In this document: positions 6,906-13,896 of the stretch, piece by piece
How positions within the stretch are numbered: position 1 is the first letter of the stretch
Layout of the letters: every line of letters starts with the position of its first letter
Source: Hyphomicrobiales bacterium
GTDB taxonomy: Bacteria > Pseudomonadota > Alphaproteobacteria > Rhizobiales > Kaistiaceae
Assembly: GCA_017305815.1 (NCBI GenBank)
Contig: JAFKJZ010000533.1
Location: forward strand, 1-17,987
Direction: 5' to 3'
Length of the DNA stretch: 17,987 bases
Notes under the pieces: model-generated
The model's input: the letters and a program-made list of their open reading frames with translations, nothing else
Databases searched by the model: none
What the model was told of the DNA's origin: nothing
Made by a program: the position numbers and the translations under genes

Positions 6906-6937
6906 CCTAACATTCAGGCATGTCTAACCTGTAGGCA
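6906..6937 (-). promoter_or_regulatory. Direct repeat, candidate AraC-type operator
   Basis: Two 15-base repeats, at 6923-6937 and 6906-6920, read on the minus strand TGCCTACAGGTTAGA and TGCCTGAATGTTAGG. They match at 11 of 15 positions (TGCCT..A.GTTAG) with a 17-base period. Directly repeated half-sites beginning TGC are usual for AraC/XylS regulators. They lie between the regulator gene and the divergent operon, so one site could serve both promoters. No convincing -35/-10 pair was identified beside them. Confidence 0.45.
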
Positions 6938-7040
6938 ATGCGACATCAATGCGCCTTCGCGCCGACCGGGCCGAAGCGACCCGCCGCCCAGCGCAAGACG
7001 ACCGGCGCGAGAGCGCAACGCATCCTCCCGCAAGCGCACG

Positions 7041-7110
7041 GAAGCCCGGCAATACGCCGGTTGACCCGGGCTTCGGCGCCGACTGCCATGCGCGACGAAC
7101 GTCGGCGCTG
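7041..7110 (+). promoter_or_regulatory. Two tandem hairpins in the leader of the deaminase/transport operon
   Basis: GAAGCCCGG (7041-7049) pairs perfectly with CCGGGCTTC (7066-7074) around a 16-base loop. CGGCGCCGAC (7074-7083) pairs with GTCGGCGCTG (7101-7110), 10 bp with one wobble, around a 17-base loop. The two stems share base 7074. A third pairing, CGCCG (7055-7059) with CGGCG (7074-7078), would exclude both. They sit 48 bases before the add start. The pattern could be a leader switch; it does not match a purine riboswitch that I can recognise. Confidence 0.35.
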
Positions 7111-7157
7111 GCCTGAACATTGCTTCGAGAGGAGGCACGGCCCCAGGAGCAAGCCCG

Positions 7158-8149
7158 ATGGACCTTACGAGTTTCGCGCGTCGCCTTCCCAAGATCGAAC
7201 TGCACCTCCACCTCGAGGGCGCGGTGCGGCCGTCGACCTTTGTCGAACTGGCGCGGAAGAACGGCGTGGAACTGCCCGATTTCGACGAGATCGGCGAGCT
7301 CTACCGCTATGACAACCTGCCGGACTTCCTGAAGATCTACGACCTCGTCAGCCGCTCGATCCGCGATGCCAATGACTTCCATCGCATCACCTACGAGATG
7401 CTGGAGAGCTGCGCCGCCAGTAACGCCCGCCATGTCGAGTTCTTCTTCTCGGCCCATGCCCACCAGGCGCATGGCGTCGACTATTTGACGATGCTCGACG
7501 GCATCCTGGCGGCGATGGCCGACATCGAGACGGACAAGGGCCTGACGTCGCGCCTGATCCCGGCGCACAGCCGAGAACTCGGCCTCCAAAGCGGCCTCGA
7601 ATTCCTCGACATGGGTTCCGCCCTCTGTTCGAGCAGGCGAAGCAGGCCGGGCTGCACGTCACCGCGCATGCCGGCGAAAGCGGCCCCGCCGCCAACGTCC
7701 GGGATTCGCTGGAAATTCTCGGCGTCGAGCGGATCGACCACGGCTATCACGTCGTCGACGATCCCGCCCTCGTCGCGCAATGCCGCGCGGCCGGCACCTT
7801 CTTCACCTGCTGCCCGAGCACGACCGAGGCAACGACGATCTGGCGCGACCTGTCGGCGCCGGACCACGCCATCCGCCGCATGCTCGACGCCGGACTGAAC
7901 GTCACCATCCACTCCGACGATCCGCCCATGTTCGGCACGGATTTAGCCAATGAGTACGTTCTGGCCGCCGAAAAGCTGCACATGGACGCGCCAATGCTCA
8001 AGAAGTGTGCACTCGACAGTATCCGTGCCTCCTGGCTCGACGCCGACACCAAGCGCGACTGGCTCGGCGACTGGTCGAAGGAGATCGACGGGCTGATGGC
8101 CGAACTCGACGCCGCGCCCGCCGCGTCGCACCCGGAATTCACTTCCTGA
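7158..8149 (+). pseudogene. add: Adenosine/adenine deaminase, internal deletion and frame break
   Basis: Both ends of an Add-family deaminase are present in two different frames. The first frame (7158 to about 7614) gives LPKIELHLHLEGAVRPS (metal ligands HxH) through GLEFLDM. The second (about 7614-8149) resumes at FRPLFEQAKQAGLHVTAHAGE, then RIDHGYH and HSDDPPMFGTDL, and ends at a TGA. Joining them lacks the conserved strand of the VVGIDLAGDE type, roughly 20-30 codons, which carries an active-site Gly. This is therefore a deletion, not a one-base slip, and the product should be inactive unless the sequence is misassembled. AGGAG lies 8 bases before the ATG. The family converts adenosine (or adenine in one subgroup) to the inosine/hypoxanthine form. 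First gene of the plus-strand operon. Confidence 0.85.
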
Positions 8150-8175
8150 ACACCACCGAGAACCGAGGGGAACGA

Positions 8176-9300
8176 ATGATCGACTTCAAGAACATGAACC
8201 GCCGCCGCTTCATGGGCCTCGCCGGCATGACGGCTGCGTCGTCGCTGATGCTGCCGCAGTTCGGCCGGCCGGCCTATGGCGCGACACCGCTCGCCTCTGT
8301 CAAGGAAGAGGATGCCGTGATCGGCTTCGGCCATGTCGGCCCGATCTCGGATGAAGGTTGGACCTGGAGCCACCACCAGGGCCTCGAGGCGGTCAAGGCC
8401 GCCTTCCCGAAGGCGAAGTATCTCGAAGTCGAGAACATCCCCTTCTCAGCCGATTGCACGCGCATCTATCGGCAGATGGTGTCCGACGGCGCCAACATGA
8501 TCATCTCGACCTCCAACTATGGCGACCTGATCTACGAGGTTTCCGACCGCGCCACGGACGTCGCCTTCATGGAGTGCGACGGCCACCGCAAGGCCGACAA
8601 CCTCTCCTACTATTACATCCAGCACTGGTTCCCGACCTATGTGGCGGGCGTCGCCGCCGGCCTGCTGTCGAAGACCGGCAAGCTCGGCTATGTCGCCTCC
8701 TTCCCGGTCCCGGCCGTGTTCTGCGGCACCAACGCCTTCCTGATGGGCGCGCGCACGGTCAATCCGGAAGCGACGTTGCAGACGGTGGTGATTAATTCCT
8801 GGTTCGACCCGCAGGGCGCCAAGCAGGCCGGCACCGCGCTGATCGACAATGGCTGCGACTTCCTGTTCGGCATCATGGACGAGGCCGCCTACCTGCAGGT
8901 CGCGCAGGAGCGCGGCGTCTGGGCGGCGATGTGGAACACCGACATCCGCCGCTACGGCCCGGATGCCTATGTCACCTCGATCGTCCTCGACTGGAACCAG
9001 TATTACGTCGACCAGGTGCGCAAGCGCCTCGCCGGCGAATGGACCGGCGGCGAGGGCACGCTGCTGCCGATGGGCAAGGGCATCGACCGCGACGCCTGGG
9101 GCGCCAAGGTCCCGGCCGAGGTCGCCGCCAAGGCGGACGCGGTGCGCGACCGCATCCTCAACGAAGGCTTCAATCCCTTCGTCGGCGAGATCAAGGACAT
9201 CGACGGCAATGTCCGCGTCAAGGCCGGCGAGACCATGACTCCAGAAGCCCTCTACACCTGGGACTGGTCGATCGAAGGCGTGTCCGGCCTCAAGGTCTGA
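8176..9300 (+). CDS. BMP-family ABC transporter substrate-binding protein (purine-nucleoside type), Tat signal
   Basis: The 374-residue protein is of the Bmp/PnrA family, which binds purine nucleosides or related compounds for an ABC importer. It opens with a twin-arginine signal (NRRRFMGLAGM, residues 8-18), a hydrophobic stretch and a likely cleavage near PAYGA, so it should be exported folded by Tat to the periplasm. The mature part has family-like segments such as GFGHVGPISDEGWTWSHHQG, YVAGVAAGLLSKTGKLGYV and DFLFGIMDE. The start at 8176 is chosen because GAGGGGAA lies just before it and the Tat motif follows; upstream in-frame codons read through the preceding gene. It sits 26 bases after the broken deaminase and before the ATPase gene. 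Ligand is inferred from family and from the neighbouring purine deaminases. Confidence 0.88.
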   Translation: MIDFKNMNRRRFMGLAGMTAASSLMLPQFGRPAYGATPLASVKEEDAVIGFGHVGPISDEGWTWSHHQGLEAVKAAFPKAKYLEVENIPFSADCTRIYRQMVSDGANMIISTSNYGDLIYEVSDRATDVAFMECDGHRKADNLSYYYIQHWFPTYVAGVAAGLLSKTGKLGYVASFPVPAVFCGTNAFLMGARTVNPEATLQTVVINSWFDPQGAKQAGTALIDNGCDFLFGIMDEAAYLQVAQERGVWAAMWNTDIRRYGPDAYVTSIVLDWNQYYVDQVRKRLAGEWTGGEGTLLPMGKGIDRDAWGAKVPAEVAAKADAVRDRILNEGFNPFVGEIKDIDGNVRVKAGETMTPEALYTWDWSIEGVSGLKV

Positions 9301-9313
9301 CGCCCAATCCAAA

Positions 9314-9340
9314 GGCCCCTTCCCGGCGACGGGAGGGGCC
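9314..9340 (+). other. Intra-operon hairpin between binding protein and ATPase genes
   Basis: GGCCCC-T-TCCCG pairs with CGGGA-GGGGCC around a GCGA loop: 11 bp with one bulged T, 13 bases after the binding-protein stop. No T-run follows. Hairpins at this position commonly protect the binding-protein mRNA and lower expression of the membrane genes. It could be this kind of stabiliser or a partial attenuator. Confidence 0.6.
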
Positions 9341-9375
9341 GCTCTCCTGCATGCTGACGACGAGGACGCCCATCG

Positions 9376-10953
9376 ATGCCTGAAGCTCCGGCACGCGACA
9401 TTCCTGCCAGGCCGATCATCGCGCTGGAAGGCATCGGCAAGGTGTTTCCGGGCGTCATCGCCAATGCCGATATCGACTTCGACCTCCGCCCCGGCGAAAT
9501 CCATGCGCTGCTCGGCGAGAACGGCGCCGGCAAGTCGACGCTGATGAACATCCTGACCGGCATCTACCGGCCGGATTCCGGCCGCATCCTGCTCGATGGC
9601 GCGGTTCAGAGCTTCGGCTCGCCGGTCGAGGCGATCGCTGCCGGCATCGGCATGGTGCATCAGCATTTCAAGCTGGTGCGCGCCTTCACCGTCGCCGAGA
9701 ACGTTCACCTCGGCTGGAAGGATACGCCCCGCTTCGCCTCGGCGCAGGTGCTGGAAGCGCGGACGCGGGAACTCTCCGAACGCTACGGCCTTGCCGTCCG
9801 ACCCGACGCGCGCATCGACGAGCTTTCCGCCGGCGAGCAGCAGCGCGTCGAGATCCTGCGCGTGCTGGCGCGGCAGGCGCGCGTGCTGATCCTCGACGAG
9901 CCGACCGCCGTGCTGACGCCGAGCGAGGCGCGCACCCTTTTCAAGGCGCTGCGGGCCTTCCGCGCCGCCGGCAATTCCGTGATCTTCATCAGCCACAAGC
10001 TCGACGAGGTGCTGGAGATTTCCGACCGCGTCACGGTGCTGCGTGGCGGCCGCAAGGTCGTCACCGAACCGACGGCGAACTGCACCACGACGAAGCTGGC
10101 GCAGCTGATGGTCGGCCGCGAGATGGTGCTGGGCGGCCTGCGCGAGATGATGACGCCGCGCGACGAGCCCGGCCGCATCGTCATTGCGCTCGAAAACGTC
10201 TCGGCCGCCGATGATCGCGGCCGTGCCGGCCTGATCGACGCCGATCTTGAGGTGCGCGCCGGCGAGATCCTCGGCATTGCCGGCGTCGCCGGGAACGGCC
10301 AGCGCGAGCTCTCCGAAATCCTGACCGGCGTGCGCAAGCCGACCGGCGGCCGGATCCTGATCGAAGGCGTTGCCGTCGACGACCCGTCGCCGGCCTTCTT
10401 CCTCGATATCGGCGTCGGCCATATCCCGGAGGACCGACTGCGCAGCGGCGTCGCTCCGAGCCTTTCGGTCGCCGATAACGCCGTGTTGCGCGCCTATGCC
10501 GAGCCCCCGATCGCCCAAGGCGCGCTGTTCAGGCCCGGCGCCGCCGACCGGCTCGCCAAGGAGATTGCCGCCGACGCGGAGGTGACGCTGCCCTCGCTGC
10601 GCACTCCGATCCGCAACCTTTCCGGCGGCAACCAGCAGCGCCTCGTCGCCCGACGCGAGATGCGCATCGCCAGACTCGCCATCGTCGCCGCCTATCCGAG
10701 CCGCGGCCTCGATGTCGGCGCCATCTCGACCCTGCTTCGCTACCTGATCGACCTGCGCAATTCCGGCGTCGCCGTCGTGCTGATTTCCGAGGAGCTGTCC
10801 GAATTGTTCGACGTCACCGACCGCATCGCCGTCATGTTCAAGGGGCGGGTGATGGGACTTTTCGAGACGCAGGACGCGGATCTCGAAACGGTCGGCCTGC
10901 TGATGGGCGGGCAGACGAAGCAGCCTGCCACCCAAGCCGTCGAGGCTGCCTGA
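9376..10953 (+). CDS. ABC transporter ATP-binding protein, two fused nucleotide-binding domains
   Basis: The 525-residue protein has two ABC cassettes, as in importers of the BMP/nucleoside and ribose type. The first has Walker A GENGAGKST (residues 47-55), signature LSAGEQQR (about 153) and Walker B VLILDEPTAVLT (about 173-184). The second is degenerate: GVAGNGQRE replaces a Walker A, the signature is LSGGNQQR (about 415-422), and IVAAYPSRGLDVGA replaces the DE-containing Walker B. This asymmetry is common in the family. It should energise purine-nucleoside-type import at the inner membrane together with the binding protein and two permeases. Its stop is one base from the ATG of the first permease. 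The substrate is inferred from the binding protein. Confidence 0.92.
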   Translation: MPEAPARDIPARPIIALEGIGKVFPGVIANADIDFDLRPGEIHALLGENGAGKSTLMNILTGIYRPDSGRILLDGAVQSFGSPVEAIAAGIGMVHQHFKLVRAFTVAENVHLGWKDTPRFASAQVLEARTRELSERYGLAVRPDARIDELSAGEQQRVEILRVLARQARVLILDEPTAVLTPSEARTLFKALRAFRAAGNSVIFISHKLDEVLEISDRVTVLRGGRKVVTEPTANCTTTKLAQLMVGREMVLGGLREMMTPRDEPGRIVIALENVSAADDRGRAGLIDADLEVRAGEILGIAGVAGNGQRELSEILTGVRKPTGGRILIEGVAVDDPSPAFFLDIGVGHIPEDRLRSGVAPSLSVADNAVLRAYAEPPIAQGALFRPGAADRLAKEIAADAEVTLPSLRTPIRNLSGGNQQRLVARREMRIARLAIVAAYPSRGLDVGAISTLLRYLIDLRNSGVAVVLISEELSELFDVTDRIAVMFKGRVMGLFETQDADLETVGLLMGGQTKQPATQAVEAA

Positions 10954-10954
10954 C

Positions 10955-11942
10955 ATGAGCGGCTTCCCGTCCCTGCGCCTCGTCCGTAGCTCCGCCGTTT
11001 CCGGCCGCCGTATCCTTGCCGCTCGCGCGGTCGGCTTCATCGCGGCGCTCGCCGTCGGCGCCATCGTGCTCGCCGCATGCGGCTTCGATCCGCTGCATCT
11101 CGGCACCCAGATCATCAAGAAGAGTCTGGGATCGCGCTTTGGCCTCGAAGATCTCGGCCTGCTTCTGACGCCGCTGATCCTGACCGGTCTCGCCGTCACC
11201 GTGATGATGAAGATCGGCCTCTGGAACATCGGCGCCGACGGCCAGTTCTATATCGGCGCCTTCGCGGCGACCGCGATCGGCCTGTTCGTGAAGGGCCCCG
11301 AGCCCTTCATGCTGCTGCTCTGCTTCGCGGCCGGAGCGGCCGGCGGCGCGCTCTGGATCCTCGTGCCGACGCTGGCGCGCGCCTATGGCAAGGTCGATGA
11401 GATCATCACGACGCTTCTGCTGAACTTCGTCGCCTTGCTGCTGGTCTATTACGTCGCCACCGGTCCCTGGCGCGACCGCACCACGGGAACCGTCGCCTCG
11501 ACCGGCCGCGTGCCCTACCAGATGCCGGATTTCTTCGGCTCGCTGCACTGGGGCTTCGTCATCGCGGTGGTCGCGCCGGGTCCGCCGCCGCATGATCACC
11601 ATCATGCTGCTCTCCGGCGCCATCGCAGGTATTGCCGGCATGCTGGAAGTGACCGGCACGGTGCATCGCCTGCAGGGTGGCATCTCCAACAACTATGGCT
11701 ATCTCGGCGTCATGGTCGCGGTGCTGGCACGCGGCTCGCCGGTCGGCGTGATCGCCGGCGCGGCGCTGATGGCGATCATCCTGAACGCCGGCATCATCCT
11801 GCAGACGCAGGGCCTGACCACCGCCGCCGTTCTCGCCCTGACCGGCCTCATCATGATGTTCACCGCGGTCGCCGACCAGTTCGCCCATTACCGCCTCGTC
11901 CGCGCCCTGCCCCAGGCAGCGCCGGCAACGGCCGCGGGCTGA
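10955..11942 (+). pseudogene. ABC transporter permease (BPD_transp_2 type), internal deletion and frame break
   Basis: The N-terminal part (10955 to about 11575) reads as a membrane protein with several hydrophobic segments: VGFIAALAVGAIVLAA, LLLTPLILTGLAVTVMMKIG, LWNIGADGQFYIGAF, VDEIITTLLLNFVALLLVYY and HWGFVIAVVA. The C-terminal part continues in another frame from RVRRRMITIMLLSGAIAG to the TGA at 11942. The joint lacks the conserved cytoplasmic loop that couples to the ATPase. The intact sister permease has it as FRTRHGMNVRAVGENPAAA. Roughly 30-45 codons are therefore missing as well as the frame. If the lesion is real, the importer lacks one of its two permeases. The start follows the ATPase stop by one base. 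Family call is firm; whether the break is biological is open. Confidence 0.85.
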
Positions 11943-11951
11943 GGAAATCCC

Positions 11952-12887
11952 ATGGAACTCATTACCGGCATCCTGACGACGGCGATCCTGGCGGGCGGCG
12001 TGCTGGCGCTGGCGGCGCTCGGCGAAGTGCTGGCCGAGCGCGTCGGCGTCTTCAACCTCGGCGTCGAGGGCCTGATGGCGCTCGGCGGCGTCACAGGCAT
12101 CATCGCCGTGACGCTCTACCCCAATCCTTTCTTCGGCTTCGCCATGGCGCTTCTCGTCGGCCTCGGCTTCGGGGCGCTGTTCGCCTTAGCGACGGTCGTC
12201 TTCCGCGCCAACCAGGTGTTGTGCGGGCTGGCGCTGACCATGCTCGGCTCCGGCCTCGCCGTCACCATCGGCAAGAGCTATTCCGGCATGCCGGCCAAGG
12301 CGACCTTCGAGAAGATCGTCGTGCCCTATCTGAGCGACCTGCCGATCCTCGGCCGCGCCCTCTTCTCGCAGAACATCCTCGTCTATCTGATCTACCTGAT
12401 CATCCCGGCGGCGATCTCCTTCGTGCTGTTCCGCACCCGCCACGGCATGAATGTCCGCGCCGTCGGCGAGAATCCGGCAGCCGCCGACAGCGCCGGTATC
12501 CCGGTGACGCTGATCCGCTTCTGGTACGTCACCATCGGCGCGGCTCTCGGAGCGGGTGCCGGGGCCTATCTGACGCTCGCCTTCGTGCCCTCCTGGTCGG
12601 ACGGCGTCGTCGCCGGGCGCGGCTGGATCGCGGTGGCGCTGGTGATCTTCGCCGGCTACCGGCCGTTCGGAGCGGTGTTCGGCGCGCTGCTCTTCGGCGT
12701 GATCACGGCGATCGGCTATGTGGGGCAGGCGCGCAACTGGCCGATCTCGCCCACATTCCTTTCCATGCTGCCCTATCTCGGCACCATGCTGGCAATGATC
12801 CTGCCGGTTTTCCTATGGCGTCGGCTGCGGCTCGGCTTCACCGCGCCGGCCGGCCTCGGCGTGCCGTTCTTCCGCGACGAACGATGA
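11952..12887 (+). CDS. ABC transporter permease (BPD_transp_2 type), second subunit
   Basis: The 311-residue protein is almost wholly hydrophobic, with about 8-10 membrane segments. It carries the family features AERVGVFNLGVEGLMALGG near residues 29-47 and FRTRHGMNVRAVGENPAAA near 160-180, the cytoplasmic coupling loop. The family imports purine nucleosides and related solutes with a BMP binding protein and a double ATPase; this is the short permease that follows the long one. It starts 9 bases after the first permease stop, preceded by GAGGAAA, and ends in FFRDER. It is intact, in contrast to its partner gene. The downstream 76-base gap holds a 6-bp hairpin before the oxygenase gene. Confidence 0.92.
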   Translation: MELITGILTTAILAGGVLALAALGEVLAERVGVFNLGVEGLMALGGVTGIIAVTLYPNPFFGFAMALLVGLGFGALFALATVVFRANQVLCGLALTMLGSGLAVTIGKSYSGMPAKATFEKIVVPYLSDLPILGRALFSQNILVYLIYLIIPAAISFVLFRTRHGMNVRAVGENPAAADSAGIPVTLIRFWYVTIGAALGAGAGAYLTLAFVPSWSDGVVAGRGWIAVALVIFAGYRPFGAVFGALLFGVITAIGYVGQARNWPISPTFLSMLPYLGTMLAMILPVFLWRRLRLGFTAPAGLGVPFFRDER

Positions 12888-12892
12888 CCCGG

Positions 12893-12909
12893 CTCGCTCG
12901 AAAAGCGAG
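12893..12909 (+). other. Small hairpin between permease and oxygenase genes
   Basis: CTCGCT pairs with AGCGAG around CGAAA, 5 bases after the permease stop. No T-run follows. It may mark a processing or stability boundary between transport and enzyme genes. Confidence 0.35.
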
Positions 12910-12963
12910 TGTGTGCAACATTTGGCGGCCTGCCCGCCGCATCTGCCCCTGAGGAGAATGGCC

Positions 12964-13833
12964 ATGGCACGACCGGCTGAAAAAGCATCCCTCGACCAGT
13001 GGTATGTGATCGACATCGCGGCCGATATTCCGGCCGAGCCGAAGCCGAACCGGCTGCTCGGCCGCGACCTGATCGTCTCCCGCGATACGGCGGGAACGGT
13101 CGTCGTGCGGGAAAAGCTGGAAGGCGGCGTTCTCGGCGAGGCGCTGCCGACGCGCGATCGCTACGGCTTCATCTGGACGACCCTCGGCACGCCGGAGCGC
13201 GAGTTGTTCGATATCCCCGAAGCCGACGAGCCCGACCGGCGGCACGTCGTCTGCGGCGCGGTCGCCGTGCGCGCCTCGGGCCTGCGCATCGTCGAGAACT
13301 TCCTCGACATGGCGCATTTCCCCTTCGTCCACACCGATATCCTCGGTGCCGAGCCGCACACGGAAGTGCGCCACTACACGACCGAGATCCGCCGCGACGT
13401 CGACGAGGTCTGGGCCACCAATTGCGAGTTCTTCCAGCCGCAGGCAGCGCTTTCCGCCTCAGGCGGGATCATGACGCAGTACATGTACCGCGTCGCGGCG
13501 CCGTTCCAAACGCTGCTCTACAAGACCTGCCCGGCGGCGGCGAACCGCTGGGACGTGATCTGCCTGTTCGTGCAGCCGCTCGACCATGACCGCTGCCGCG
13601 CCCATCCGGTGATGTTCATCATCGACGACGAGAGCACGCTGACCAGCATGGTGCATTTCCAGCAACTGATCTTCCTGCAGGACCGGATCATCCTGGAGAA
13701 CCAGCGCCCGCGCCTGCTGCCGCTGGAGCCGCGCGCGGAAATTCCGACCCGCGCCGACATCTCCTCTGTCGCCTACCGGCGCTGGCTGAAGGAGAAGGGC
13801 GTCACCTTCGGCACCGCCGAACGCGCCGCCTGA
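12964..13833 (+). CDS. Rieske-less ring-hydroxylating/N-demethylase-type oxygenase catalytic subunit (NdmC-like)
   Basis: The 289-residue protein keeps the catalytic half of Rieske oxygenases of the VanA/NdmA type. The iron-site motif is ENFLDMAHFPFVH (Glu111, Asp115, His118, His123), with a later QDRIILENQRP (Asp240) supplying the likely third ligand. The N-terminal 80 residues still follow the Rieske-fold pattern (DQWYVI, LLGRDLIVSRDTAGTVVVRE, RYGFIWTTLGTP), but the CxH and CxxH loops are gone. Residue 50 runs straight to the last strand. It therefore needs an external Rieske donor, plausibly the protein encoded at 4990-5651. NdmC of methylxanthine degraders has the same lack of a Rieske domain. 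The start at 12964 has GAGGAG 7 bases upstream; the ATG at 12958 is too close to it. Neighbours are purine transport and deaminase genes, so N-demethylation or oxidation of a modified purine is inferred. Confidence 0.8.
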   Translation: MARPAEKASLDQWYVIDIAADIPAEPKPNRLLGRDLIVSRDTAGTVVVREKLEGGVLGEALPTRDRYGFIWTTLGTPERELFDIPEADEPDRRHVVCGAVAVRASGLRIVENFLDMAHFPFVHTDILGAEPHTEVRHYTTEIRRDVDEVWATNCEFFQPQAALSASGGIMTQYMYRVAAPFQTLLYKTCPAAANRWDVICLFVQPLDHDRCRAHPVMFIIDDESTLTSMVHFQQLIFLQDRIILENQRPRLLPLEPRAEIPTRADISSVAYRRWLKEKGVTFGTAERAA

Positions 13834-13896
13834 ACCTTCCCGCCGTTCCTTCGCCAAAGCCATTTTTCGAAGCCAGCATTTCGGGGCCGCATTGCC

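Noticed and set aside
7041..7157. A purine riboswitch in the leader of the deaminase/transport operon.
   Set aside because: The conserved junction and kissing-loop bases of the known purine aptamer could not be recognised; only generic hairpins are visible.
8446..11229. Very long minus-strand open frame (927 codons) opposite the binding protein and ATPase genes.
   Set aside because: It is a shadow of GC-rich coding DNA: His/Asp/Gly/Arg-rich low-complexity protein with no recognisable domain, lying across two strongly supported plus-strand genes.
10955..12952. A 665-codon plus-strand frame spanning both permease genes.
   Set aside because: Only its first 206 or so residues are permease-like. 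After the lesion near 11575 it reads the wrong frame (Arg/His/Pro-rich) across an intact second permease.
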